Part shown: positions 15,958 to 24,516 of the stretch, one piece after another
How the letters are laid out: each line of letters starts with the position of its first letter
How positions within the stretch are numbered: the stretch's first letter is position 1
DNA from: Betaproteobacteria bacterium
GTDB lineage: Bacteria; Pseudomonadota; Gammaproteobacteria; Burkholderiales; Casimicrobiaceae
NCBI GenBank assembly: GCA_016704895.1
Contig: JADIZG010000070.1
Span: 62,001 to 126,000 of the forward strand
DNA: 64,000 bases
Reading direction: 5' to 3'
The notes under the pieces: model-generated
Database searches by the model: none
What the model was told of the DNA's origin: nothing
The model's input: the letters and a program-made list of their open reading frames with translations, nothing else
Program-made: the position numbers and the translations under genes

Positions 15958-17166
15958 TCAATGGGCGGCCCACTGAACGCTGTTCAGATCCACCCCGTCC
16001 TGATGCATCTCCCACAGCGGCGACAGCTCGCGCAGCTTCCCGACCTTCCGCTTGAGGAGGTCGACCGTGTGGTCGATCTCCTGGGGCGTCGTGAACCGGC
16101 CCACGGTGAAGCGGATCGAGCTGTGCGCGAGTTCGTCGCTGCGCCCGAGTGCGCGCAGCACGTACGAGGGCTCCAGCGACGCCGACGTGCAGGCGGACCC
16201 CGACGACACGGCGATGTCCTTGATCGCCATGATCAGGCTCTCGCCCTCGACGAAGTTGAAGCTCACGTTGAGGTTGTGCGGCACGCGCCGGTCCATGTCG
16301 CCGTTGACGTAGACCTCCTCGATCTGCGAGAGGCCCTTCCACAGGCGGTCGCGCAGCATCCGGATGCGCTCGCCTTCGGCCGCCATCTCCTCCTTCGCGA
16401 TGCGGAACGCCTCCCCCATCCCGACGATCTGGTGCGTCGCGAGCGTGCCCGAGCGCATCCCGCGCTCGTGTCCGCCGCCGTGCATCTGCGCCTCGATGCG
16501 CACGCGCGGCTTGCGCCGCACGAACAGCGCGCCGACGCCCTTCGGGCCGTAGGTCTTGTGCGCCGAGAAGCTCATCAGGTCGACCTTGAGCGTCGAGAGG
16601 TCGATCGGCATCTTGCCGGTCGCCTGCGCCGCGTCGACGTGGAAGACGATGCCGCGCTTGCGGCAGATCTCGCCCATCGCCGCGATGTCCTGGACGACGC
16701 CGATCTCGTTGTTCACCAGCATCACCGACACGACGATCGTGTCGGGGCGCAGCGCCGCCTCGAAGGCGGCGAGCGGCACGAGCCCGTCGGGGTCGACGTC
16801 GAGGTAGGTGGCCTCGAAGCCCTCGCGCTCGAGCTCGCGCACCGTGTCGAGCGTCGCCTTGTGCTCGGTCCGGACCGTGACGAGGTGCTTGCCCTTGTCC
16901 TTGTAGAAGTGCGCGGCCCCCTTGATCGCGAGGTTGATCGACTCGGTCGCGCCGGACGTCCAGACGATCTCGCGCGGATCGCAGTTGACCAGCGCGGCCA
17001 CGTGGGCGCGCGCCTTTTCGACGGCTTCCTCGGCCTCCCAACCGTACGCGTGCGAGCGCGAGGCCGGGTTGCCGAAGTGCTCGGTCAGCCAGGGAATCAT
17101 CGCCTGGGCGACGCGCGGGTCGACCGGCGTCGTGGCGGAGTAATCGAGATAGATCGGAAGCTTCAT
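15958..17166 (-). CDS. iscS: Cysteine desulfurase IscS
   Basis: IscS is the PLP enzyme that takes sulfur from cysteine and passes it as a persulfide to IscU and to tRNA-thiolation and cofactor pathways. The 402-residue product starts MKLPIYLDYSATTPVDPRVA, has the PLP lysine in SFSAHKTYGPKG, the family motif SGATESINLAIKG and the mobile catalytic-cysteine loop SSGSACTSASLEPS, and ends with the IscU-contacting tail. Upstream in-frame residues belong to shadow coding within iscR, so the ATG at 17166 is used. It follows iscR after 20 bases. Confidence 0.97.
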   Translation of the reverse strand: MKLPIYLDYSATTPVDPRVAQAMIPWLTEHFGNPASRSHAYGWEAEEAVEKARAHVAALVNCDPREIVWTSGATESINLAIKGAAHFYKDKGKHLVTVRTEHKATLDTVRELEREGFEATYLDVDPDGLVPLAAFEAALRPDTIVVSVMLVNNEIGVVQDIAAMGEICRKRGIVFHVDAAQATGKMPIDLSTLKVDLMSFSAHKTYGPKGVGALFVRRKPRVRIEAQMHGGGHERGMRSGTLATHQIVGMGEAFRIAKEEMAAEGERIRMLRDRLWKGLSQIEEVYVNGDMDRRVPHNLNVSFNFVEGESLIMAIKDIAVSSGSACTSASLEPSYVLRALGRSDELAHSSIRFTVGRFTTPQEIDHTVDLLKRKVGKLRELSPLWEMHQDGVDLNSVQWAAH

Positions 17167-17186
17167 GGTCGGTCCGGTCGTTCGGG

Positions 17187-17669
17187 TCAGGCGGTCACGG
17201 GCTCGGTGGAACGGGAGCTCGGCGGACGGTGGTCCCGCACCACGACCGGCTCGCCCTTCGCGCGCGATTCCTGCTGGCTCACGAGCTCCGCGAGCGTCAC
17301 CGACCGCAGATAGGAAAAGATGTGGGCGTTCAATCCCGACCACAACTCGTGCGTCATGCAGCGGTGGTCGTTCAGGCAGTTCTCCAGGCCGCCGCATTGC
17401 GTGGCGTCGATCGGCTCGTCGACCGCGAGGATCACGTCGGCGACCGAGACCGTCTCGGCGCCGCGGGCGAGGTTGTAGCCGCCGCCGGGGCCCCGCACGC
17501 TCTCGACCAGCCCGTGCCTGCGCAGCTTGGCGAACAGCTGCTCCAGATAGGACAGCGAGATCTTCTGGCGCTCCGAAACGGCCGATAGCGTGACCGGCCC
17601 GTGCTCTCCGTGCATCGCGACGTCGATCATCGCGGTCACCGCGAAACGACCCTTGGTAGTCAGGCGCAT
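17187..17669 (-). CDS. iscR: Fe-S-sensing repressor IscR
   Basis: IscR is an Rrf2-family regulator; with a [2Fe-2S] cluster it represses the isc promoter, so the operon is induced when clusters are scarce. The 160-residue product has an N-terminal winged helix (MRLTTKGRFAVTAMIDVA, SLSYLEQLFAKLR, GPGGGYNLAR) and the cluster ligands C92, C98, C104 and H107 at the same numbering as E. coli. The tail is longer and more charged. It leads the operon and has a type 1 IscR box at its own promoter. Confidence 0.97.
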   Translation of the reverse strand: MRLTTKGRFAVTAMIDVAMHGEHGPVTLSAVSERQKISLSYLEQLFAKLRRHGLVESVRGPGGGYNLARGAETVSVADVILAVDEPIDATQCGGLENCLNDHRCMTHELWSGLNAHIFSYLRSVTLAELVSQQESRAKGEPVVVRDHRPPSSRSTEPVTA

Positions 17670-17765
17670 GGCAGAACCCTTGGTTCGTGCCCGCGGCGGC
17701 CGGGAAACCGGGCGGCGGGCGGATTGTCCCTGAATACGTCCGGGGAATTGCCCCGAACAATCAAC

Positions 17766-17798
17766 ATGCTACTATTCCCGAACGATTTAGTCAACTAT
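17766..17798 (-). promoter_or_regulatory. iscR promoter with IscR-type operator
   Basis: On the minus strand, TTGACT (-35, bases 17791-17796) and TAGCAT (-10, bases 17766-17771) are 19 bases apart at most and close to the 17-base optimum, about 95 bases before iscR. Overlapping the -35 is a 25-base type 1 IscR box (17774-17798) that starts ATAGTTGACT and ends TCGGGAAT, matching the known ATA(C/G)TTGACT...TCGGGTAT pattern. This placement would let cluster-loaded IscR block RNA polymerase. Confidence 0.75.
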
Positions 17799-17811
17799 AT
17801 CGGCCGAAAGT

Positions 17812-18567
17812 TCAGCCGAGTGTCCGGTTGATCTGCTTCGGGTCGAATCCGTCCGCCACCGCACGGTCGTCGCCGCATTCGACGCCGCCCGCCTTCAGTT
17901 GCTCGATCAGCCGCTCGAACCGCGCGTCGGAGGCGGCCGTATGGTCCAGAAGCTTGTGGATCGCCTGGACGAGCGGATCGTCGACGTCCTTGCCGATCGC
18001 ATAGGCGGAGAACCCGATCTTCGCCGCCTGATGCTCCTGGCGCTCCGCGTCCTCCGCCGTGAAGATCCTCGCCGGGATGCCCACGGCGGTCGCCCCCGCC
18101 GGAACGTCGCGGACGACGACGGCATTCGAGCCGACCTTCGCGCCGTCGCCGACCGTGATCGGCCCGAGGATCTTCGCGCCGGCGCCGATCACCACGCTGC
18201 GTCCGAGCGTCGGGTGCCGCTTGCCCTTGCTCCACGAGGTCCCGCCGAGCGTCACGCCGTGGTAGAGCGTCGAATCGTCGCCGATCTCGGCCGTCTCGCC
18301 GACCACGATCCCCATCCCGTGGTCGATGAACACACGCCGCCCGATCGTCGCCCCCGGATGGATCTCGATCCCCGTGAAGAACCGGCCGACGTGCGAGATG
18401 AAGCGCGCGAGCCATTTGCACCCGCGGCGCCACAGCGGATTCGCGACCGCGCGGTGCCATGCGAGCGCATGGAGGCCCGGGTAGCAGGTCAGCACCTCCC
18501 AGCGCGTGCGCGCCGCGGGATCCCGATCGAACACGACGGCGATGTCTTCCTTCAGGCGATCGAACAT
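17812..18567 (-). CDS. cysE: Serine O-acetyltransferase CysE
   Basis: CysE acetylates serine with acetyl-CoA to give O-acetylserine, the carbon backbone for cysteine. The 251-residue product has an N-terminal helical domain (MFDRLKEDIAVVFDRDPAA), then the left-handed beta-helix of hexapeptide repeats with the active-site region GIEIHPGATIGRRVFIDHG and GVTLGGTSWSKGKRHPT. The C-terminal extension after VGIPAR is longer than the short-form enzyme's. It lies directly upstream of iscR; cysteine is the sulfur donor for IscS, so the linkage makes sense. Confidence 0.94.
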   Translation of the reverse strand: MFDRLKEDIAVVFDRDPAARTRWEVLTCYPGLHALAWHRAVANPLWRRGCKWLARFISHVGRFFTGIEIHPGATIGRRVFIDHGMGIVVGETAEIGDDSTLYHGVTLGGTSWSKGKRHPTLGRSVVIGAGAKILGPITVGDGAKVGSNAVVVRDVPAGATAVGIPARIFTAEDAERQEHQAAKIGFSAYAIGKDVDDPLVQAIHKLLDHTAASDARFERLIEQLKAGGVECGDDRAVADGFDPKQINRTLG

Positions 18568-18621
18568 CCCATCATTTTCCCATTTCCGATTGAATCACTC
18601 AACTATTGGCTTGCCTGGTCG

Positions 18622-18635
18622 TTGATCGGAATCAA
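18622..18635. promoter_or_regulatory. Perfect FNR-type site between cysE and the TRAP operon
   Basis: TTGATCGGAATCAA is an exact match to the FNR/Anr consensus TTGATnnnnATCAA. It lies 55 bases upstream of cysE and 114 bases upstream of the TRAP binding-protein gene, so either could be the target. A TAGACT hexamer at 18682-18687 might be a -10 for the TRAP operon, which would put the site near position -65, in the range of class I activation. There is no good -35, as expected for an activated promoter. Confidence 0.6.
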
Positions 18636-18749
18636 GCGCCGCGGGGACCATTTTGTGGACCCGGGTACCGGGACACCTTGCTAGACTACCCGCGCCGTCG
18701 TCACGACCGGCCGGGCACAAGTCCCCGGGCCGGCAACCTGGAGGAACCC

Positions 18750-19781
18750 ATGCCGCTCGTCCGCACCCTGCTGGCTGCCGCGTTCGCCGCAGTCGCACTC
18801 CCTGCCACAGCACAGGAAATCACGCTCAAGGTCCACCATTTCTGGCCGCCGGGGGCGATGCCGCCTTCCACGCTGCTCGTGCCGTGGTGCGACAGGATCG
18901 CGAAGGATTCGGGCAACCGCCTCAAGTGCCAGATCTACCCGGCGATGCAACTGGGCGGCGCGCCGCCGCAGCTCATCGACCAGGTGAAGGACGGCGTCGC
19001 CGACATCGTCTGGACGCTGCCCGGCTACACGGCCGGCCGCTTTCCGCTGATGGAAGTGTTCGAGCTGCCGTTCATGTCGGCGTCGGCCGAGGCCACCAGC
19101 CAGGCCGCGTGGGAGTACTTCGACAAGCACGCGCGCAAGGAATTTCCCGGCATCCAGATGCTGGTCGTGAACGTGCACGACAACGGTTTCGTGCATACGC
19201 GCGAGCGCCAGGTGAAGACGATGGCGGACTTCAAGGGGCTCAAGGTGCGCGCCCCGACGAGGCAGACCAACAAGCTCCTCGGCGCGCTGGGCGCGACGCC
19301 GGTCGCGATGCCGCTGCCGGCGCTCGCGGACGCGCTGTCGAAGGGCGTCGTCGACGGCTACCTGCTGCCGTGGGAGGTGATCCCGTCGATCAAGGCGCAC
19401 GAGCTCACCAAGTACCACTCGGAGACCGATCCGAAGGCGCGCGCGCTCTACACCGCCGTGTTCACGCTCGCGATGAACCAGGCGAAGTACGACAGCCTGC
19501 CTCCCGACCTCAGGAAGGTGATCGACGCGAACTCGGGCGCCGCGGCCGCGAAGGCGTTCGGCCGGCAGTGGGACGCTTCGGCGCCGCCCGCGAGGAAGCT
19601 GGCGGCCGACCGCGGCAACACGTTCTACGTGATTCCGGCCTCCGAGCTCGCGAACTGGGAAAAGGCGACCGCCAACCTCGACGACGACTGGGTGAAGGAC
19701 GTCACGGCAAAGGGCAACGACGGCAAGATGCTGCTGCAGACGGCGCGCGACCTCATCCGGAAGTACGAAGGCACGAAGTAG
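18750..19781 (+). CDS. TRAP transporter solute-binding protein (DctP family)
   Basis: The periplasmic receptor of a TRAP transporter, which captures an organic acid and delivers it to the DctQM permease. The 343-residue product has a signal peptide (MPLVRTLLAAAFAAVALPATAQ) cleaved near residue 22, then the DctP fold with GGAPPQLIDQVKDGVADIVW, the ligand-contacting GLKVRAPTRQTNKLLGALGA and LSKGVVDGYLLPWEV. The ATG has GGAGGAACCC upstream. The substrate cannot be read from sequence. A strong terminator separates it from the permease genes, probably to give more receptor than permease. Confidence 0.93.
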   Translation: MPLVRTLLAAAFAAVALPATAQEITLKVHHFWPPGAMPPSTLLVPWCDRIAKDSGNRLKCQIYPAMQLGGAPPQLIDQVKDGVADIVWTLPGYTAGRFPLMEVFELPFMSASAEATSQAAWEYFDKHARKEFPGIQMLVVNVHDNGFVHTRERQVKTMADFKGLKVRAPTRQTNKLLGALGATPVAMPLPALADALSKGVVDGYLLPWEVIPSIKAHELTKYHSETDPKARALYTAVFTLAMNQAKYDSLPPDLRKVIDANSGAAAAKAFGRQWDASAPPARKLAADRGNTFYVIPASELANWEKATANLDDDWVKDVTAKGNDGKMLLQTARDLIRKYEGTK

Positions 19782-19803
19782 CCGGCCGGCGACCGGCGGC
19801 ACG

Positions 19804-19834
19804 ACGGGCGCGGCGATCCCGCGCCCGTTTTTTT
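19804..19834 (+). terminator. Intrinsic terminator between TRAP receptor and permease genes
   Basis: A 10-bp perfect stem (ACGGGCGCGG / CCGCGCCCGT) with a 5-base loop runs straight into seven T residues, a textbook rho-independent terminator 23 bases after the dctP stop. The dctQ start follows after 12 bases, so read-through must drive the permease genes unless they have their own promoter. This would set a high receptor-to-permease ratio. Confidence 0.85.
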
Positions 19835-19846
19835 CGCGAGGCGGCG

Positions 19847-20404
19847 ATGGCCGAACCCCTGTTCCTCAAGCGTGCGCCCACCGACCCGGTGGGCAGGGTC
19901 CTGTACGAAGCCTCGCGACTGCTCGCGCTCGCGGGAGGGCTCGTGCTGGTCGCGATGACCGTGATGACGCTCGTCTCGATCGCCGGTCGCGCGCTGTTCT
20001 CGACGCCGCTCCCCGGCGACTACGAGCTCGTCCAGGTCGGCTGCGCGATCGCGGTCGCCGCGTTCCTGCCGCTCACCCAGATGCGCGGCGGTCACGTGAT
20101 CGTCGATTTCTTCACCGTGAACGCGCGGCCCGCGCTTCGTGCCGGCTTCGACGCGCTCGGCGCGGCGCTCGTCGGCCTCTGCGGCGGCGTGTTCGCCTGG
20201 CGCCTCGCGGTCGGCGCGACGTCGCTCAAGGAGGCGAACGACCAGACGACGATCCTCGGGCTCCCCACCTGGATCCCGGTGGCGGCGATGGCACCCTGCT
20301 TCGCGCTGCTCGCCGCGGTCGGCGCCTACACGGCGTGGCGGCACTGGTCCGCGCGCGAAGGCGACGACGATAGCGCGCTCGCGCTTCCGGGAAGCGACCG
20401 ATGA
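19847..20404 (+). CDS. TRAP transporter small permease (DctQ family)
   Basis: The four-helix small membrane subunit that links the TRAP receptor to the large permease. The 185-residue product has four hydrophobic segments (LLALAGGLVLVAMTVMTLVS, LVQVGCAIAVAAFLPL, ALGAALVGLCGGVFAWRL and WIPVAAMAPCFALLAAVG) and the family motif TQMRGGHVIVDFF. GAGGCGGCG precedes the ATG. The stop overlaps the dctM start in ATGA, so the two permease subunits are translationally coupled. Confidence 0.92.
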   Translation: MAEPLFLKRAPTDPVGRVLYEASRLLALAGGLVLVAMTVMTLVSIAGRALFSTPLPGDYELVQVGCAIAVAAFLPLTQMRGGHVIVDFFTVNARPALRAGFDALGAALVGLCGGVFAWRLAVGATSLKEANDQTTILGLPTWIPVAAMAPCFALLAAVGAYTAWRHWSAREGDDDSALALPGSDR

Positions 20405-21723
20405 CCGGGATCGGCTTCGGCTTCCTGATGTTCGGCGCGATGCTCGTGCTGCTCGCGATCCGCGTGCCGATCGGCATCGCGATGCTGGTCACCGGCGTCG
20501 CGGGCTACGTCACGATGACCGGCTGGGCGCCGCTGCTCAGCTACCTGAAGACCGCCGCGTGGTCGCGCTTCTCCGTCTACGACCTGTCGGTCATTCCGAT
20601 GTTCCTGCTGATGGGGCAGTTCGCGAGCCGCGGCGGCCTGTCGCGCGCGCTCTTCGGCGCGGCGAACGCGCTGATCGGCCACTGGCGGGGCGGCGTGGCC
20701 ATGGCGGCCATCGGCGCGTGCGCGGGCTTCGGCGCGATCTGCGGCAGCTCGCTCGCGACCGCCGCGACGATGGGGCAGGTCGCGCTGCCGGAGCTGCGTC
20801 GCCTCAACTACCATCCGGCGCTCGCGACCGGCGCGCTCGCTGCCGGTGGAACGCTCGGCATCCTGATCCCGCCCTCCGTCGTGCTCGTCGTCTACGCGAT
20901 CCTGTCGGAGCAGAACATCGCGAAGCTGTTCATGGCGGCGTTCGTGCCGGGCATCCTCGCGATGATCGGCTACCTGATCGCGATCGCGATCTACGTGCGC
21001 ATCAAGCCCGACGCCGGCCCGGCCAACGTCCGGCGTTCGATCCCGGAACGGCTGCGCGCGCTGCGCGAGGTCTGGCCGGTCGCGGTGCTGTTCGTCGTCG
21101 TGATCGGCGGCATCTACGGCGGCATCTTCACGCCGACCGAGGCGGCGGCGATCGGGACCGTCGGCTCGCTCGGCTTCGCGATGTGGCTGGGCCGCATGCG
21201 CTGGCGCGGGCTCCTCGACTGCCTCGCGGGCGCCGCCGAGGCTACCGGCATGATCTTCCTGATCCTGCTGGGCGCCGACCTGCTCAACGTCTTCCTGGCG
21301 CTCACGCAGATGCCGAACGAGCTCGCGAACTGGGTCGTGGGCCTCGGCTTGCCGCCGCTGGCGGTGCTCGCGGCGATCATCGCGATCTACGTCGTCCTCG
21401 GCTGCCTGATGGACAGCCTGTCGATGATCCTGCTGACCGTGCCGATCTTCCTGCCGATGATCATGGGCATGGACTTCTTCGGCCTGAACCCGACGGACAA
21501 GGCGATCTGGTTCGGCATCATCGCGCTGATGGTCGTCGAGATCGGGCTCATCACGCCCCCGGTCGGCATGAACGTCTACATCATCAACAGCCTCGCGCGC
21601 GACGTGCCGATGTCCGAGACGTTCCGCGGCGTCGTCCCGTTCCTGATCTCCGACGCGGTGCGCATCGTGCTCCTCGTGGCGTTCCCGATCCTGTCGCTGT
21701 GGCTCGTCCGCCTGCTCACCTGA
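20401..21723 (+). CDS. TRAP transporter large permease (DctM family)
   Basis: The large permease subunit that moves the substrate across the inner membrane with sodium or protons. The 440-residue product has about twelve hydrophobic segments, the conserved GACAGFGAICGSSLATAATM near residues 100-120, GTLGILIPPSVVLVVYAI, and the late motif LITPPVGMNVYIIN. It starts in the ATGA overlap with dctQ. Length and motifs are normal. The next gene on this strand starts 22 bases later but is not a transporter component. Confidence 0.95.
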   Translation: MTGIGFGFLMFGAMLVLLAIRVPIGIAMLVTGVAGYVTMTGWAPLLSYLKTAAWSRFSVYDLSVIPMFLLMGQFASRGGLSRALFGAANALIGHWRGGVAMAAIGACAGFGAICGSSLATAATMGQVALPELRRLNYHPALATGALAAGGTLGILIPPSVVLVVYAILSEQNIAKLFMAAFVPGILAMIGYLIAIAIYVRIKPDAGPANVRRSIPERLRALREVWPVAVLFVVVIGGIYGGIFTPTEAAAIGTVGSLGFAMWLGRMRWRGLLDCLAGAAEATGMIFLILLGADLLNVFLALTQMPNELANWVVGLGLPPLAVLAAIIAIYVVLGCLMDSLSMILLTVPIFLPMIMGMDFFGLNPTDKAIWFGIIALMVVEIGLITPPVGMNVYIINSLARDVPMSETFRGVVPFLISDAVRIVLLVAFPILSLWLVRLLT

Positions 21724-21745
21724 CGCACGGCCGGCGCCGCGGCCG

Positions 21746-22582
21746 ATGAACGCCACGCGCACGCTCGATGCGGGGGGCGGGGTGCACCTCGCGGCCGAGC
21801 GCTGGGTGCCCGCGGGCGCGGTGCGCGCGCACGTCGTGTACGTGCATGGCCTGGGCGAGCACCGCCGCGCCCGCCCGTACCTGCCGTTTTTCGGGAAGCT
21901 CGCCACGAGCGGCTACGCGGTGCTCGCGTTCGACTTGCGCGGCCACGGCGCGTCGGAGGGCCCGCGACTCTACGCGCGCGATTTCGCGGTCCTCGAGCAG
22001 GACGTCGCGCGCGCCGTCGACGTCGCCGCGGACGACGCGCAGGGCCGCCCCGTGTTCGTGATCGGCGGCAGCCTCGGCGGCCTGCTTGCGATCGCCTCGG
22101 CGCTGACGCCGCACGAATCACTCGCCGGCGTCGTGGCCGCAGCACCCGCCCTCGACGCGACCGGCGCCTCGCCGCTGATGAAGCGGCTGCTGCCCCTGCT
22201 CGCGCTCGTCGCGCCGCGCGTCCGGTTCGATCCCGGCCTCGACGTCCTCGGCATCGCGCGTGACGCCGAGGCGCTCGCCGCCTACCTCGCCGACCCGCTG
22301 ATGCAGATCGGCAGGATCACGCCGGCGCTCGCCGCGGCGACGCTCGCCGGAATCGAACGCGTGATGCACCACGCCGACGACGTCACGTTGCCGCTGCTCC
22401 TGCTCCACGGCCTCGCCGACCGCGTCGTGCCGGCCGACGGCACGATCGCGCTGCACGCGCTCGCCGGCTCGCGCGACAAGACGCTCAAGACCTATCCGGG
22501 GGCCTACCACCACCTGCTCCTCGACGACGTGCGCGAGGAGGCGACCCGCGACATCCTCGCGTGGCTCGCCGCGCGGTCCTGA
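21746..22582 (+). CDS. Alpha/beta hydrolase, lysophospholipase / monoacylglycerol lipase type
   Basis: A 278-residue serine hydrolase with the lysophospholipase-like fold that usually cleaves monoacylglycerols or lysophospholipids. The oxyanion region VYVHGLGEHRRARPY and AFDLRGHGASEGPR are family hallmarks; the nucleophile is S109 in IGGSLGGL, and the acid and base are probably the Asp in LLHGLADRVVPADG and the His in PGAYHHLLLD. No signal peptide is visible, so it should be cytoplasmic. It follows the TRAP operon by 22 bases and may share its transcript; a functional link is unknown. Confidence 0.86.
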   Translation: MNATRTLDAGGGVHLAAERWVPAGAVRAHVVYVHGLGEHRRARPYLPFFGKLATSGYAVLAFDLRGHGASEGPRLYARDFAVLEQDVARAVDVAADDAQGRPVFVIGGSLGGLLAIASALTPHESLAGVVAAAPALDATGASPLMKRLLPLLALVAPRVRFDPGLDVLGIARDAEALAAYLADPLMQIGRITPALAAATLAGIERVMHHADDVTLPLLLLHGLADRVVPADGTIALHALAGSRDKTLKTYPGAYHHLLLDDVREEATRDILAWLAARS

Positions 22583-22587
22583 CACGG

Positions 22588-23643
22588 TCAGCGGAGCACG
22601 ACCGCCGCGACGACGAGCCCCGCGATCGCGAAGACGAACATCGCCGCGTAGACGACCAGCGCCACGAACCCGCGCGCGAGGACGCCGACCCAGCGCCCTC
22701 CGTAGACGGTGTGCATCGACCGGAGCAGGTAGAGCATCGTCCATCCGGCGAGCACGAGCGTCACGGGCCTCGCCTGGACCACGAGCGCGAGCGTGCCGGC
22801 CAGCGCGACGAACGCGTGGTTGTGCGCGCCGTAGACCAGGTGCTCGGCATAGCGGCGCGGCCGGTCGGGATAGCGACGCTTCCGGCCGGCGTAGAGCACC
22901 TGCATCAGCAGCGCGAACACCGGCAGCATCGCGATCAGCGCGTAGGGGCCGTAACGCAGCATGCCGGCGACGATCTCGCGGGACTTCTGTGCGAGATCGA
23001 GCTTGTTGAAGCTCTCGAGCCGCTTTTCGATCCGTGCGCCGAGCGGCAGGTCGACGCCGACCAGGTGCACGTTGAGCGCGTCGTCGATGCGCAGCCCCGC
23101 CGCCGGGCTGCCGATCGTCAGCGGCGTGTCGCCGACGTCCACCTCGACCAGCGAGGCCCTGCCACTGGCGGGACCCGCAGCGGAGGACGCCTGGTTCGAC
23201 GGCTTCGCCGCAGGGCTCGCTGCCGGTGCCGAGGCCGGCGTCGATCCCGCCTGGCGGGCCGCGGACGTCGCGACGGGCGTGTCGGATTGCGCGTGCACGA
23301 TCACGTCGGGGTCGGCGAGAAGCCGCGCCGCCGCGAACAGCACGATCGCGAGCACGAGCACGAGTCGCGCGGGCCGGACGTAGCGCTTGCGCCTGCCGGC
23401 CAGGTACTCGCGGGTCAGGAAGCCGGGACGAAACAGCAGCGCGAAGAGCGTGCGCCCCATCCGCCCGTCGAGCGCGACATAGCGCCCCGCCGCCTCGCGC
23501 ATGAACTGTCCCGCCCGCGGCAGCTCGAGCGCCGTTTCCTGTCCGCACGATGGACAATACGCGCCGGGCGCCTCCGCGCCGCAGTTGCGGCAGGCGACGC
23601 CGCCGGCGGCACGATCGTCGGCCGCCGGCGCGGTCCCGCGCAA
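22588..23643 (-). CDS. Zinc-ribbon membrane protein, DUF3667-like
   Basis: A 351-residue membrane protein of unknown function. Near the N-terminus two CxxC pairs (CRNCGAEAPGAYCPSCG, residues 18-34) form a zinc ribbon, followed by an amphipathic stretch (LFALLFRPGFLTREYLAGRR) typical of DUF3667-type proteins. One membrane segment (LVLVLAIVLFAAARLL) precedes an Ala/Ser-rich outside loop, and three or four more segments fill the C-terminal half. The start is TTG at 23643 with GGAGG 12-16 bases upstream; later starts would lose the zinc ribbon. It is convergent with the hydrolase gene, with only 5 bases between them. Confidence 0.7.
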   Translation of the reverse strand: MRGTAPAADDRAAGGVACRNCGAEAPGAYCPSCGQETALELPRAGQFMREAAGRYVALDGRMGRTLFALLFRPGFLTREYLAGRRKRYVRPARLVLVLAIVLFAAARLLADPDVIVHAQSDTPVATSAARQAGSTPASAPAASPAAKPSNQASSAAGPASGRASLVEVDVGDTPLTIGSPAAGLRIDDALNVHLVGVDLPLGARIEKRLESFNKLDLAQKSREIVAGMLRYGPYALIAMLPVFALLMQVLYAGRKRRYPDRPRRYAEHLVYGAHNHAFVALAGTLALVVQARPVTLVLAGWTMLYLLRSMHTVYGGRWVGVLARGFVALVVYAAMFVFAIAGLVVAAVVLR

Positions 23644-23689
23644 CGCACCTGGCCACCTCCAAGACCGGGCCGGGCGCGGCCCGGGGCGC

Positions 23690-24442
23690 TCATCGCCGCC
23701 GCTCGATCAGCTGGTCGACGCGCGCGAGGATGCCGCGAAGGATGCTGACCTCTTCCTTCTCGAGGCCGGCGCGCGCGAACAGCCGGCGCAGCCGCGGCAT
23801 CAGGCGGCGCGGCATCTCCGGATGCAGAAACCGCATCGCGACGAACGTGCGCTCCGCGTGCTCGTGCAGGCGCTCGATCTCGTCGTGCGTGGCGGGCGCG
23901 AAGCGCGGCGCCTGCCAGGCGGCGTCGCCCTGCGACGCGACGCGCGCCTCGTAGGCGGCGACCTGCACGGCCGCGGCGAGGTTGAGCGACGCGAATGCGG
24001 GGTTCGTCGGGATCGTGGCGACCGCGGTGCAGCGCGCGAGGTCGTCGTTCGAGAGTCCGGACATCTCGGTGCCGAAGACGAGCGCGCTTTCGCGCCCCGC
24101 ACGCGCCGACGCGATCGCGAGCGCCGCCGCGTCGCGCGCCGAGACCACGACGCCCGCGAACTCGCGCGGCCGCGAGGTGTAGCCGACCGAGCAGGAAACG
24201 CCTTCGAGCGCCTCATCGAGCGAATCGACGACCCGCGCCGCGTCGAGAACGGCGGTAGCACCCGTGGCGCGCCGGGTCGCCTCGTGGTCGGGGAAGCGCG
24301 ACGGCGCGACGAGCGCGAGGTGCGAGAGTCCCATCGCGAGCATCGCGCGCGCCGAGGCGCCGACGTTGCCCGGGTGGCTGGGCGCGACGAGCACGACGCG
24401 GACGCGGTCGAGCGGGTTGGCGCGGGTGTCGTCCATGATCAT
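23690..24442 (-). CDS. trmJ: tRNA (Cm32/Um32) methyltransferase TrmJ
   Basis: TrmJ is a SPOUT-family enzyme that methylates the 2'-hydroxyl of C32 or U32 in tRNA. The 250-residue product has the SPOUT trefoil-knot signatures VVLVAPSHPGNVGASARAM at the N-terminus, ALVFGTEMSGLSNDDL and the SAM-binding IPTNPAFASLNLAAAVQV. The C-terminal helical tail (LRRLFARAGLEKEEVSILRG) is the dimer and tRNA-binding part. Two ATGs, 24442 and 24436, are both possible. It diverges from suhB with 74 bases between, a common proteobacterial pairing. Confidence 0.94.
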   Translation of the reverse strand: MIMDDTRANPLDRVRVVLVAPSHPGNVGASARAMLAMGLSHLALVAPSRFPDHEATRRATGATAVLDAARVVDSLDEALEGVSCSVGYTSRPREFAGVVVSARDAAALAIASARAGRESALVFGTEMSGLSNDDLARCTAVATIPTNPAFASLNLAAAVQVAAYEARVASQGDAAWQAPRFAPATHDEIERLHEHAERTFVAMRFLHPEMPRRLMPRLRRLFARAGLEKEEVSILRGILARVDQLIERRR

Positions 24443-24516
24443 GGCCGGGCGCGTAGAATAGCGGGAATTCCCGCTCTTTGTTCCGCGCGCCCCCCAGGGG
24501 CGGCGCCCCGACCGCC

